Assembly (NCBI GenBank): GCA_017430325.1
Contig: JAFRNE010000004.1
Location: 62,001-126,000, forward strand
DNA from: Eubacterium sp.
Lineage (GTDB): Bacteria; Bacillota; Clostridia; Lachnospirales; Lachnospiraceae
Reading direction: 5' to 3'
Length of the DNA: 64,000 nucleotides
Part shown: positions 34,792-40,530 of the stretch, in pieces
Layout: every line of letters starts with the position of its first letter
Position numbering within the stretch: the stretch's first letter is position 1
Program-made: the position numbers and the translations under genes
The notes under the pieces: generated by a model
What the model was told of the DNA's origin: nothing
Database searches by the model: none
The model's input: the letters and a program-made list of their open reading frames with translations, nothing else

Positions 34792-34844
34792 AAAATAAAA
34801 TCGTTACCCGGGGGAGTACCCTCCGGCGGTAGCAATTTTATTTT
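34792..34844. other. Candidate cos (packaging) region
   Basis: The 297 bases between the small terminase and the gene at 34919 hold no gene. Within them AAAATAAAAT (34792-34801) is an inverted copy of ATTTTATTTT (34835-34844). The pair encloses a very GC-rich stretch with nested symmetry: TACC/GGTA and GGAG/CTCC. The order HNH gene, cos, small terminase is usual in HK97-type cos phages of Gram-positive bacteria. No cut site can be read from the sequence alone. Confidence 0.45.
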
Positions 34845-34918
34845 CACAAATACTTTTTTATTCAGTTGAGCCGCTGCTTCCGGTGAGATTTTTCCACCTC
34901 TCCCTTGCCCCTACGGCT

Positions 34919-35137
34919 TTAATAATTTACATCACCGACCCCAGTCCACATTACTTGACTGTCATCGCTGACTCTGTTGCCTGAGATGTCAAGCCATTCG
35001 TTCCGTCCCCTCGTCATACAGAACCGGAACCTTAGCCTTACCTCCCTGCCATCTACCAGGCAATCATACCAGCCAGGCTTCCGAGGATAACCGCTGCACC
35101 ACTCACAGTCCATACCATTCTCTAATTCTTCTTTCAT
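34919..35137 (-). CDS. Hypothetical 72-residue phage protein
   Basis: The protein (MKEELENGMDCEWCSGYPRK) has a CEWC pair and a PGWYDCLVDGREVRLRFRFC core, a pattern seen in small phage proteins of unknown role. The ATG at 35135-35137 follows AGAGGGGAC; an alternative start at 35164 overlaps the HNH stop (ATGA) and would add nine residues. It is located between the HNH gene and the packaging site. Confidence 0.6.
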   Translation of the reverse strand: MKEELENGMDCEWCSGYPRKPGWYDCLVDGREVRLRFRFCMTRGRNEWLDISGNRVSDDSQVMWTGVGDVNY

Positions 35138-35160
35138 GTCCCGTCCCCTCTGCCTTGCTG

Positions 35161-35463
35161 TCATAACCCTATCCCATTCTTTCTTGCTGTGCTTTTCATA
35201 AGCTTCAGCCCTTCCGCTGTCAGCTCATGAGTATCACGGTCATGCATCTTATTATGACACGCCACGCATAAGCTTATCAGATTCCAGTTAGCAATCGCAT
35301 GCTCAGGATAATGCTCATACGGAAATATATGATGCACATGTTTTGCTTCTACTCTGCGCCCGTATTTCTTGCAGAGCTGACACATATAACCATCCCGCCT
35401 CATGATAAAATCTCTTCGGCTTTCCCACTTATGCGATTGATAAAACTTTACTTTCTCTGTCAT
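35161..35463 (-). CDS. HNH endonuclease of the packaging module
   Basis: The protein of about 100 residues has the zinc-stabilised HNH core: CQLCKK, VHHIFP, NWNLISLCVACHNKMHDR. Phage HNH proteins encoded beside the terminase take part in cos cleavage. The ATG at 35461-35463 (MTEKVKFYQS) is preferred; the frame also continues upstream through a palindrome copy to a TTG at 35496. AGGA lies upstream of the palindrome, so the distance between ribosome binding site and ATG is normal only if the palindrome folds into a hairpin. Confidence 0.9.
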   Translation of the reverse strand: MTEKVKFYQSHKWESRRDFIMRRDGYMCQLCKKYGRRVEAKHVHHIFPYEHYPEHAIANWNLISLCVACHNKMHDRDTHELTAEGLKLMKSTARKNGIGL

Positions 35464-35469
35464 AATCTG

Positions 35470-35483
35470 TTGCGCCGGCGCAA
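35470..35483. repeat. Dispersed palindrome, copy 3
   Basis: Perfect TTGCGCCGGCGCAA six bases before the ATG of the HNH gene. Confidence 0.8.
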
Positions 35484-35644
35484 ATCCTAAAAACAAACAA
35501 GCCGCTGCACCGGTGCTATGGTGTAACGACTTGCCTGTCAGTAGTAATGTTTTGTATGGGTCTTATTCTTTTCTCTTTCTGCACAATATCATTTTATCAC
35601 TTAATAACCCACCAAACCATAACCATCTTTTTAATTCTTAAGGA

Positions 35645-35851
35645 TCAGCTTTTGCTGCCCTCAGTCTCCTTGATATACTGCTCCATGAATCTTGTTATAA
35701 CGACCGCCTGAGCTTCTCCGTTCTTGTCGCAGGCTTCTGCAAATCTCTCTGCAATGTCTCCCTTAAGCTTGAAGCCTTTTACTTTATATCCTGCTTTTTT
35801 CTGGTACTTCTCAGAAGCTATTGTCTGTGCTGTAGGATTTCCTCTAGGCAT
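35645..35851 (-). CDS. Small ribbon-helix-helix-like DNA-binding protein
   Basis: A 68-residue protein (MPRGNPTAQTIASEKYQKKA) whose KGFKLKGDIAERFAEACDKNGEAQAVVITRFMEQYI stretch has the strand-helix-helix rhythm of Arc/MetJ-type repressors. The start is the ATG at 35849-35851, six bases after AGAGGTG. It lies downstream of a strong promoter with an 18-bp palindromic operator, so autoregulation is plausible but unproven. Confidence 0.6.
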   Translation of the reverse strand: MPRGNPTAQTIASEKYQKKAGYKVKGFKLKGDIAERFAEACDKNGEAQAVVITRFMEQYIKETEGSKS

Positions 35852-35879
35852 TGTCATCACCTCTTGACTTTTTTTATTG

Positions 35880-35940
35880 CCTGCCTTATACTTTTTTTAT
35901 CCGGGGAGCGGTCGGCAGGTTTGTTTAGGTATCCGCTCCC
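35880..35940 (-). other. Candidate H-type RNA pseudoknot upstream of the RHH gene
   Basis: On the minus-strand transcript GGGAGCGG (35940-35933) pairs with CCGCTCCC (35911-35904). The loop of that stem contains CCTGCC (35919-35914), which can pair with GGCAGG (35885-35880) downstream, across an A-rich connector. Eight and six GC-rich pairs interlock. No U-tract follows the first stem, so it is not an ordinary terminator. It lies in the leader of the RHH gene. Confidence 0.4.
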
Positions 35941-35956
35941 TCGGGTTTGGGTTATT

Positions 35957-36088
35957 TTATTTTTTGAATATTGAGAGGTTCTTGAGTTTTTCAAGAGCCT
36001 CTTCTTTGTTTTTACTGCTCTCGATGATCATGATGATCATCTCTATTAGTGTTTTAAATTCCTTGTCTGTCATGTTTTCGTTCTCCAT
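35957..36088 (-). CDS. 43-residue phage protein
   Basis: A short frame (MENENMTDKEFKTLIEMIIM) behind AAGGAGGAAAAC, the first gene after the palindrome-controlled promoter at 36126-36154. It is predicted as one amphipathic or membrane-seeking helix (IEMIIMIIESS) followed by a Lys-rich end. The function is unknown; promoter, ribosome binding site and position make it a real gene. Confidence 0.65.
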   Translation of the reverse strand: MENENMTDKEFKTLIEMIIMIIESSKNKEEALEKLKNLSIFKK

Positions 36089-36125
36089 GTTTTCCTCCTT
36101 CCTGCCGTTCCCTTGCTACAATTAT

Positions 36126-36154
36126 ATATTATCATATGGTTAACCATATGTCAA
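36126..36154 (-). promoter_or_regulatory. Promoter with an 18-bp palindromic operator
   Basis: Minus-strand TTGACA (36154-36149), 17 bases, TAATAT (36131-36126). The spacer and the box edges contain the perfect palindrome CATATGGTTAACCATATG (36133-36150), so any protein bound there would block RNA polymerase. Confidence 0.75.
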
Positions 36155-36172
36155 GAGGTTTTGTAAAAAAAG

Positions 36173-36604
36173 TTAGAAAAATTTTGAAAAATATTTGATT
36201 GCTCTGCGCTTAAGATTATAGATTGACTCTGTGGTTTCATAGTGATACTCGTAAGCAATTTCTATCATGCTTTTTCCGTTCACATAGTAATCTATCAGGA
36301 ATCTCCTGCACTGCCCGTCCTTAAGTCGCATTATCTGTTCAAGCGCAGAGTTACGCTTCAGCATCCACTTGGTACACTCTCCCGCAATCTTCCTGTCGAG
36401 TCTTTCAAGCTTCTCAATATTCTTAATGATCTGCTTCTCCTGAGCATCCCTCTGTGGCGATGTCCTTACAACCGCATCGTTGCTCCCCTCTCTGATCAGA
36501 CCGATGTTATATTTAATATCTTTTCTCATCTCCTCGAGTGCATCTATTTTACTCTTCATGTCTCGGATGGTCTGCAGATATTCTTCGCTCTTAATCTTTT
36601 CCAT
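36173..36604 (-). CDS. ArpU/sigma-like late transcription regulator
   Basis: The 143-residue protein has an N-terminal coiled coil (residues 1-70) and a C-terminal helix-turn-helix like sigma factor region 4: QCRRFLIDYYVNGKSMIEIA then TTESIYNLKRRAIKYFSKFF. This is the layout of ArpU/RinA/DUF1492-type phage activators of late genes. It is encoded just upstream of the packaging module, where such regulators normally lie. Confidence 0.75.
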   Translation of the reverse strand: MEKIKSEEYLQTIRDMKSKIDALEEMRKDIKYNIGLIREGSNDAVVRTSPQRDAQEKQIIKNIEKLERLDRKIAGECTKWMLKRNSALEQIMRLKDGQCRRFLIDYYVNGKSMIEIAYEYHYETTESIYNLKRRAIKYFSKFF

Positions 36605-36668
36605 CTCTTTCCCTTCTCCTCGTTTTCCCTCTTGCCTTAACCGCTATTGCTGCTAACCCTTTACTCAT
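36591..36668 (-). CDS. Possible 25-residue basic peptide
   Basis: The frame MSKGLAAIAVKARGKTRRRE begins at the stop of the upstream gene (TAAATG) and overlaps the start of the ArpU-like gene. AGTGAGAAA lies upstream. It may only be a coupling device between two genes; support is weak. Confidence 0.3.
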   Translation of the reverse strand: MSKGLAAIAVKARGKTRRRERDGKD

Positions 36669-36836
36669 TTATTTCTCACTTTCCTGTGGCTCATCCTCGT
36701 CATTTTCTGCACAACATGGATTACAAGTACCGTACACACTACCCAGCAATCCTCTACAAGCATCAACAACAGCATCCATTATTCCTCTGTTTGCTCTTAA
36801 CTCATCTTCCGTACATTCAATCATAAATATCTTCAT
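36669..36836 (-). CDS. Small Cys-containing phage protein, 55 residues
   Basis: The protein (MKIFMIECTEDELRANRGIM) ends in a CNPCC cluster and an acidic tail. The ATG at 36834-36836 follows CGAGGGAAAAA and overlaps the upstream stop. I do not recognise a named family; it is part of a chain of small overlapping early genes from 37865 to 36173. Confidence 0.6.
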   Translation of the reverse strand: MKIFMIECTEDELRANRGIMDAVVDACRGLLGSVYGTCNPCCAENDEDEPQESEK

Positions 36837-37066
36837 TTTTTTCCCTCGCTTTCTGCCTGTAAAGGACAATCTACAGGCTTCCCAAGTATGTCTAATCCAC
36901 CGTCAACTTCGTCATATTCCATAAAACGGTCTAACACTTTGCAATAATAATCCTCATCAGATGTATTACAATAGCCGATGTATTTCTTTTCCTCTGCCGT
37001 ATATATGCAAAAAGGGCAATCCCCGCAGGTCTCTGGAGTGTCAATAGCTATTACAGATTTGCTCAT
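36833..37066 (-). CDS. Cys-rich putative zinc-binding phage protein
   Basis: The 77-residue protein contains CGDCPFCIYT, then YCNTSDEDYYCKV and a late Cys in VDCPL. The spacing suggests a small zinc knuckle. Such proteins are common, and of unknown role, in the early regions of clostridial prophages. It overlaps its downstream neighbour by four bases. Confidence 0.65.
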   Translation of the reverse strand: MSKSVIAIDTPETCGDCPFCIYTAEEKKYIGYCNTSDEDYYCKVLDRFMEYDEVDGGLDILGKPVDCPLQAESEGKK

Positions 37067-37075
37067 TCTTTATCC

Positions 37076-37204
37076 TCACTTTCTGCCTATCCTATGGAAA
37101 TACCACTCACGTAACTCTTTAGGCGATAGATAACGCCCTAACAAAAGTGTGTACTTTTTTTGGACTCTTCTCTTTTGGCTTTTCCACCATTGTTTATTTC
37201 TCAT
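37076..37204 (-). CDS. 42-residue basic phage protein
   Basis: The frame MRNKQWWKSQKRRVQKKYTL continues to LSPKELREWYFHRIGRK. It overlaps the upstream gene by four bases (ATGA) and ends ten bases before the next start. The repeated tight overlaps on both sides are the main support. It is highly basic with two Trp at the start; the function is unknown. Confidence 0.6.
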   Translation of the reverse strand: MRNKQWWKSQKRRVQKKYTLLLGRYLSPKELREWYFHRIGRK

Positions 37205-37461
37205 TGATTCTCACTTTCTGCCTTGTATTTGTCGATAATCTCTAATGCCATACAAAGACCATATCTAATTGATTTTCCATTCCCCCTGCCACCTATTTCG
37301 TTCGGTCTTGCTTTTTGTTCTATCTCGGCTCTTATCTTGTCGAGAATAGGCTGTTGCTCTAATGCCTTGATTGCCATATCAAGGGCCTCTGCATCCTCTG
37401 CACAACATCTGTTGATATCTCCAGCGTCACTTAATATCTCAATCGCCTTTTCTACTGTCAT
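37201..37461 (-). CDS. Hypothetical phage protein, 86 residues
   Basis: The protein (MTVEKAIEILSDAGDINRCC) is of a type often found in clostridial prophages: a short helical region, AEALDMAIKALEQQP, then KIRAEIEQKA and YGLCMALEIIDKYKAE. The ATG at 37459-37461 follows GGGAGG and overlaps the upstream stop. The role is unknown. Confidence 0.65.
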   Translation of the reverse strand: MTVEKAIEILSDAGDINRCCAEDAEALDMAIKALEQQPILDKIRAEIEQKARPNEIGGRGNGKSIRYGLCMALEIIDKYKAESENQ

Positions 37462-37865
37462 TCCTTCGCCTCCCATTTGTCCGTGAAATTATGCGAGCAT
37501 CTTCGGCATGGATCTTCGTGTTCCTTCTTGTCCTCAAATCTGCAACTCACGCATCCGTCGTGCTCTTTTTTCATTCCTGCGATCCGTCTGTATAACTCCG
37601 CCTCCTTATCTGCTTTGATTATTTGCTTAATACCTAATACAACAAACCCGTTTTTTAATCCCCAGCCGTTCATTACATAAGTTATTTCATACTCTCTTGA
37701 ATTTATCTCGTGTTCTGTACCAAGTCCTAATCCGTCTATTGCTTTGAATATTATATGGTCACCCTTCTGGTAGCCTCTGTCATTCTTCCTTATCTCGAAC
37801 AGCTTGACTCCGGAAATAATTGCATCTGCAAATCCTTGTAGGATTTTTAAATCATGTGTTGTCAT
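37458..37865 (-). CDS. DUF3850 / ASCH-like protein
   Basis: The first 75 residues match DUF3850, an ASCH-superfamily beta-barrel fold thought to bind RNA: HDLKILQGFADAIISGVKLF, EIRKNDRGYQKGDHIIF, YEITYVMNGWGLKNGFVVLG. A C-terminal part adds a Cys-rich pattern CVSCRFEDK and DPCRRCSHN, probably a zinc site. The ATG at 37863-37865 follows AAGGAG and overlaps the end of the Rep-like gene. Confidence 0.8.
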   Translation of the reverse strand: MTTHDLKILQGFADAIISGVKLFEIRKNDRGYQKGDHIIFKAIDGLGLGTEHEINSREYEITYVMNGWGLKNGFVVLGIKQIIKADKEAELYRRIAGMKKEHDGCVSCRFEDKKEHEDPCRRCSHNFTDKWEAKE

Positions 37866-38709
37866 TCTTCTTTCTCCTTGCATTTTTTCGCCTCTTTCCT
37901 TCTGCAACAGGCTCAATCGGCATTCTGATACATCTTGTCACCGGTATAATGGCAAGCTCTGTATAATACATATAGCTCATGCCTGTATATGGATTAACTC
38001 CGATCTTTACGCTTTCCTTGTCGATGTAATAACCAGCCGCTGCCTTCGGTCCTTCTACGAGAAGCTTTCTCACTGTTCTTCGGAAATACTTCTTAACCTC
38101 CGGCTTTGGTCTCTCAAGATTCCTGCTGGTTCCCAGCTTAAGAACAGACTTATACTCTTTATCCTTAAGGTTTTCAAACATACTGAGCTGTTCTTCCTCA
38201 GGATCCTCGGGCAGCGGCTTGCAGATGTATGATGCAAGTTGTTTATAATCGCCCTTCTCTCTAAGCGGTTCAAAATTGCAGAGTTCTCCCGGCCAATTCC
38301 CCTGACATAAGAGGTCAGCCCCCCATATCCTGTTGAAAAGAATATGGATATGGATGCCACCTCTCTTGCCAAGCTCGATCCTGTAGATGTATTTAAACTC
38401 TTCTCCCCTTTTCTTGTACTCTCTGGACATCCTGTCACGAAAGAGCCGGAAGTCCTTCTTAACATCCTCAATAGACTTCCGTGTGCCTGCCCTATACTTC
38501 AAGCACGTCCAATAATCATTTGGATAAAAATTGAGAGAGATAGTTCTTGCCAGGGTATTGATACGGTTGATCTGGTTCTGCCTCTTTATCTGTTCAGGAG
38601 TCACCTTCTGCTTCTTAGCCCTTTTTTCTCCCTTTGCTCCGTATTTTCCCTTCCAATACACTGAATGCTCTATTCTGTTCGATGATCTCCATACCTTCTG
38701 CTGATACAT
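37852..38709 (-). CDS. HUH-type replication protein (rolling-circle Rep-like)
   Basis: The 285-residue protein (MYQQKVWRSSNRIEHSVYWK) has the metal-binding HUH motif GGIHIHILFNR near residue 140 and a Tyr-Lys motif YKQLASYICK near 185, the two active-site elements of rolling-circle replication endonucleases. The N-terminus is very basic. Similar proteins are known in clostridial phages and small replicons. The start at 38707-38709 is preferred because GGGGACAGG precedes it and because homologues, as I recall them, begin this way; the frame is open to 38772. Confidence 0.75.
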   Translation of the reverse strand: MYQQKVWRSSNRIEHSVYWKGKYGAKGEKRAKKQKVTPEQIKRQNQINRINTLARTISLNFYPNDYWTCLKYRAGTRKSIEDVKKDFRLFRDRMSREYKKRGEEFKYIYRIELGKRGGIHIHILFNRIWGADLLCQGNWPGELCNFEPLREKGDYKQLASYICKPLPEDPEEEQLSMFENLKDKEYKSVLKLGTSRNLERPKPEVKKYFRRTVRKLLVEGPKAAAGYYIDKESVKIGVNPYTGMSYMYYTELAIIPVTRCIRMPIEPVAEGKRRKNARRKKNDNT

Positions 38710-38842
38710 CCTGTCCCCATCTATCATGTCATACAAGAATTTATTGTATTGAGCTATAAATACAAACATCACTTGTATATTTAAATCGTCTAACTTTAAT
38801 ATATTTTATACTGTTACTAAAGGGCATCTGCCCTGTCATTTT

Positions 38843-38856
38843 TTGCGCTGGCGCAA
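38843..38856. repeat. Dispersed palindrome, variant copy 4
   Basis: TTGCGCTGGCGCAA, one base from the perfect palindrome, in the 258-base stretch between the Rep-like gene and the 98-residue gene. A 36-codon frame without a ribosome binding site covers it; otherwise this stretch holds no gene. Confidence 0.65.
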
Positions 38857-38967
38857 TTCTTCTATTATATATAGAAGAAACTGCTCCTTTCCGGCAGCGG
38901 AACGGGATGAGGTGCTTCGTTTTTGTCCGTCCTTATCCGCTGCCATAATTATTTGTAATATATTCTC

Positions 38968-39264
38968 TTATTCATCTATTTTTTCTTTATTAACTTTCCC
39001 GTCGATATATACTTTTTTATTCTTATATGCGTTTGCGTTAATTTCCCTTATCCTCACAATTTCCTCTATTGTGTCGGTGAAGCCGATACCTGCCTTTTCT
39101 CCCATTCTGTTGATAACACATCCGATACCATGCAGGATTGCCAGACCATCTCCTGCAACAAGAACCTCACAATTCTTCCCATCCTGCATTTCAACATGTA
39201 TATAACAATCTCCTGTATTACAGAATCTAGCTGATTCATTTATCTTTGCATCTTTGTTAATCAT
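38968..39264 (-). CDS. Hypothetical phage protein, 98 residues
   Basis: The protein (MINKDAKINESARFCNTGDC) has a central VLVAGDGLAILHGIGCVINRM, a hydrophobic helix seen in small phage proteins of unknown role. AAAGGAG precedes the start. It is divergent from hicA; the shared 101-base region carries the hicA promoter and its repeats. Confidence 0.6.
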   Translation of the reverse strand: MINKDAKINESARFCNTGDCYIHVEMQDGKNCEVLVAGDGLAILHGIGCVINRMGEKAGIGFTDTIEEIVRIREINANAYKNKKVYIDGKVNKEKIDE

Positions 39265-39288
39265 CTAAATTTTCTCCTTTCACATAAT

Positions 39289-39342
39289 TTGTGTATTTTT
39301 GTGTATTTTCTTATTGACAATTTGTGTAATATTGTGTATAAT
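39289..39342 (+). promoter_or_regulatory. hicAB promoter with four operator-like repeats
   Basis: TTGACA (39314-39319), 17 bases, TATAAT (39337-39342): a perfect consensus. TTGTGTA occurs four times, at 39289, 39299, 39322 and 39332, as two pairs with a 10-bp period. HicB proteins repress their own operon through such repeats, so these are likely HicB sites. Confidence 0.8.
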
Positions 39343-39365
39343 TAAATCATCAAAGGAGGTAAGCA

Positions 39366-39560
39366 ATGAAACCAAGAGATAAAGCAATCGAAGCTCTTAA
39401 ACAAAACGGATACATCTTCAAAAGACACGGCGCAAATCACGACATCTACTGCAACGAAAAAACGCAGATGATCATCCCACTAAAAAGACATGATTTCGAT
39501 GAAAGTGATCTGAGATATATCCAAAAAGAAATCAAACATAATAACCGAGGTCAGGAATAA
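39366..39560 (+). CDS. hicA: HicA mRNA interferase toxin
   Basis: The 64-residue toxin has the double-stranded RNA-binding fold of HicA (YcfA family), with the catalytic His25 in RHGANHDIYC and the conserved end DESDLRYIQKEI. It cuts mRNA when free of HicB. AAAGGAGG lies upstream. The toxin gene comes first and the antitoxin second, the usual hicAB order. It is transcribed opposite to the surrounding early genes, so the pair is probably expressed in the lysogen. Confidence 0.92.
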   Translation: MKPRDKAIEALKQNGYIFKRHGANHDIYCNEKTQMIIPLKRHDFDESDLRYIQKEIKHNNRGQE

Positions 39561-39592
39561 AAACCTGACCTCCCTCAAAGGAGGTTTTATAT

Positions 39593-39988
39593 ATGAAATA
39601 TATTTATACTGCTGTATTCACACCAAACGAAGATAATACTAAGTTTTATGCTCGTATTCCTGATCTCCCGGGATGCATAACAACCGGATCCTCTCTCCAG
39701 GATGCAATAAATCAGATAACAGATGCTGCGTCCGGATGGTTGGTTGTCGCAGAGGATGAAGGTTTTAACATCAATCCTCCAACTCCTCAGGCTGAGATCA
39801 GCAAGGACGATAACGACCTTGTTTCGCTTGTACAGATTGATACAATTGCTTACCGTTCCCTTACAGATACTAAGGCTGTTCGTAAAAACGTTTCCTTACC
39901 TCAGTGGATGGTTAATCTCGCTGATAAAAAAGGTATTAACTGCTCTCAGGTTCTCCAGGAAAGCCTTTCACAGCTCTTTAGTGCCTAA
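39593..39988 (+). CDS. hicB: HicB antitoxin
   Basis: The 131-residue antitoxin has an N-terminal partial RNase H-like domain (YTAVFTPNEDNTKFYARIPD, LPGCITTGSSLQDAINQI) and a C-terminal ribbon-helix-helix domain (VRKNVSLPQWMVNLADKKGI) for DNA binding. It neutralises HicA and represses the operon. AAAGGAGG precedes its start, 32 bases after hicA. Confidence 0.92.
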   Translation: MKYIYTAVFTPNEDNTKFYARIPDLPGCITTGSSLQDAINQITDAASGWLVVAEDEGFNINPPTPQAEISKDDNDLVSLVQIDTIAYRSLTDTKAVRKNVSLPQWMVNLADKKGINCSQVLQESLSQLFSA

Positions 39989-39994
39989 CATACC

Positions 39995-40024
39995 GGCAGT
40001 GTCTTAAATGGCACTGCCTTTTTT
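39995..40024 (+). terminator. Terminator of hicAB
   Basis: GGCAGTG (39995-40001) pairs with CACTGCC (40012-40018), followed by six T. Confidence 0.9.
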
Positions 40025-40042
40025 ACAACAAAACGTTGTGCT

Positions 40043-40091
40043 ATACTCCTTTCACAGGGTGTTGCAGCACCTGAGTCTATGAAAGGAGTAT
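40043..40091 (+). promoter_or_regulatory. Inverted repeat that can mask a ribosome binding site
   Basis: ATACTCCTTTCA (40043-40054) is a perfect inverted copy of TGAAAGGAGTAT (40080-40091). In a plus-strand transcript the second arm contains the GAAAGGAG in front of ATG 40098, so the hairpin would hide it. The loop contains ACAGGGTGTTGCAGCA, which recurs at 47793. Confidence 0.6.
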
Positions 40092-40097
40092 TTGTAT

Positions 40098-40460
40098 ATG
40101 GATATCAATTCTTTTTTATCTCAACCTCTCACCGCCAATACATATAAATCAAAATCTGAAGACTTTGTTAAAATGCTTATTCAAATAGTCAATGAGATAC
40201 GTTCTGGAATTAGCGAAGATATGAAACTTGTCATTTCTCAGTCTGTTGGCAATTCTGAGTTAATTTGTCTAAGTATTCGCCCGCTATCTTCAGATTTTGT
40301 TCTTCTACGTGGATATCAGCTTGGAACTGCCTCATGCGTTCTTCTGCACCTAAACCAGATTTGTTTGGCTCTGTCAGTGGTACCCAAAGATGAGGCTGCT
40401 CAGACGTCAGATTCAAGTTCGTCGGCTGAACCAGTCCCATTAGGATTTCAAGTTCTTTAA
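40098..40460 (+). CDS. Uncertain plus-strand ORF opposite a phage gene
   Basis: The first 45 codons (MDINSFLSQPLTANTYKSKS...) look protein-like, with a strong ribosome binding site GAAAGGAG in front. The remaining 75 codons lie antisense to the better supported gene at 40231-40530. Either this is the 5' end of a gene cut by the neighbouring sequence, or the frame is a chance extension. No family is recognised. Confidence 0.3.
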   Translation: MDINSFLSQPLTANTYKSKSEDFVKMLIQIVNEIRSGISEDMKLVISQSVGNSELICLSIRPLSSDFVLLRGYQLGTASCVLLHLNQICLALSVVPKDEAAQTSDSSSSAEPVPLGFQVL

Positions 40461-40530
40461 ATAGTATCTTTTTGATGTCCTCCAAAGTGTCCTCTATTCT
40501 TTTGAGGACATCTTTTTTTGAATCCTTCAT
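40231..40530 (-). CDS. Phage protein paralogous to 47812-48096
   Basis: The 99-residue helical protein has the same C-terminal half as the product of 47812-48096: PHLWVPLTEPNKSGLGAEER here against PHLWQKLGCEGLSGLSVEEQ there, and similar N-terminal helices. Its start overlaps the upstream stop by four bases. Coiled-coil ends around a conserved PHLW core suggest a small adaptor, but no function is known. The shared sequence supports this strand over the opposite ORF. Confidence 0.6.
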   Translation of the reverse strand: MKDSKKDVLKRIEDTLEDIKKILFKELEILMGLVQPTNLNLTSEQPHLWVPLTEPNKSGLGAEERMRQFQADIHVEEQNLKIAGEYLDKLTQNCQQTEK

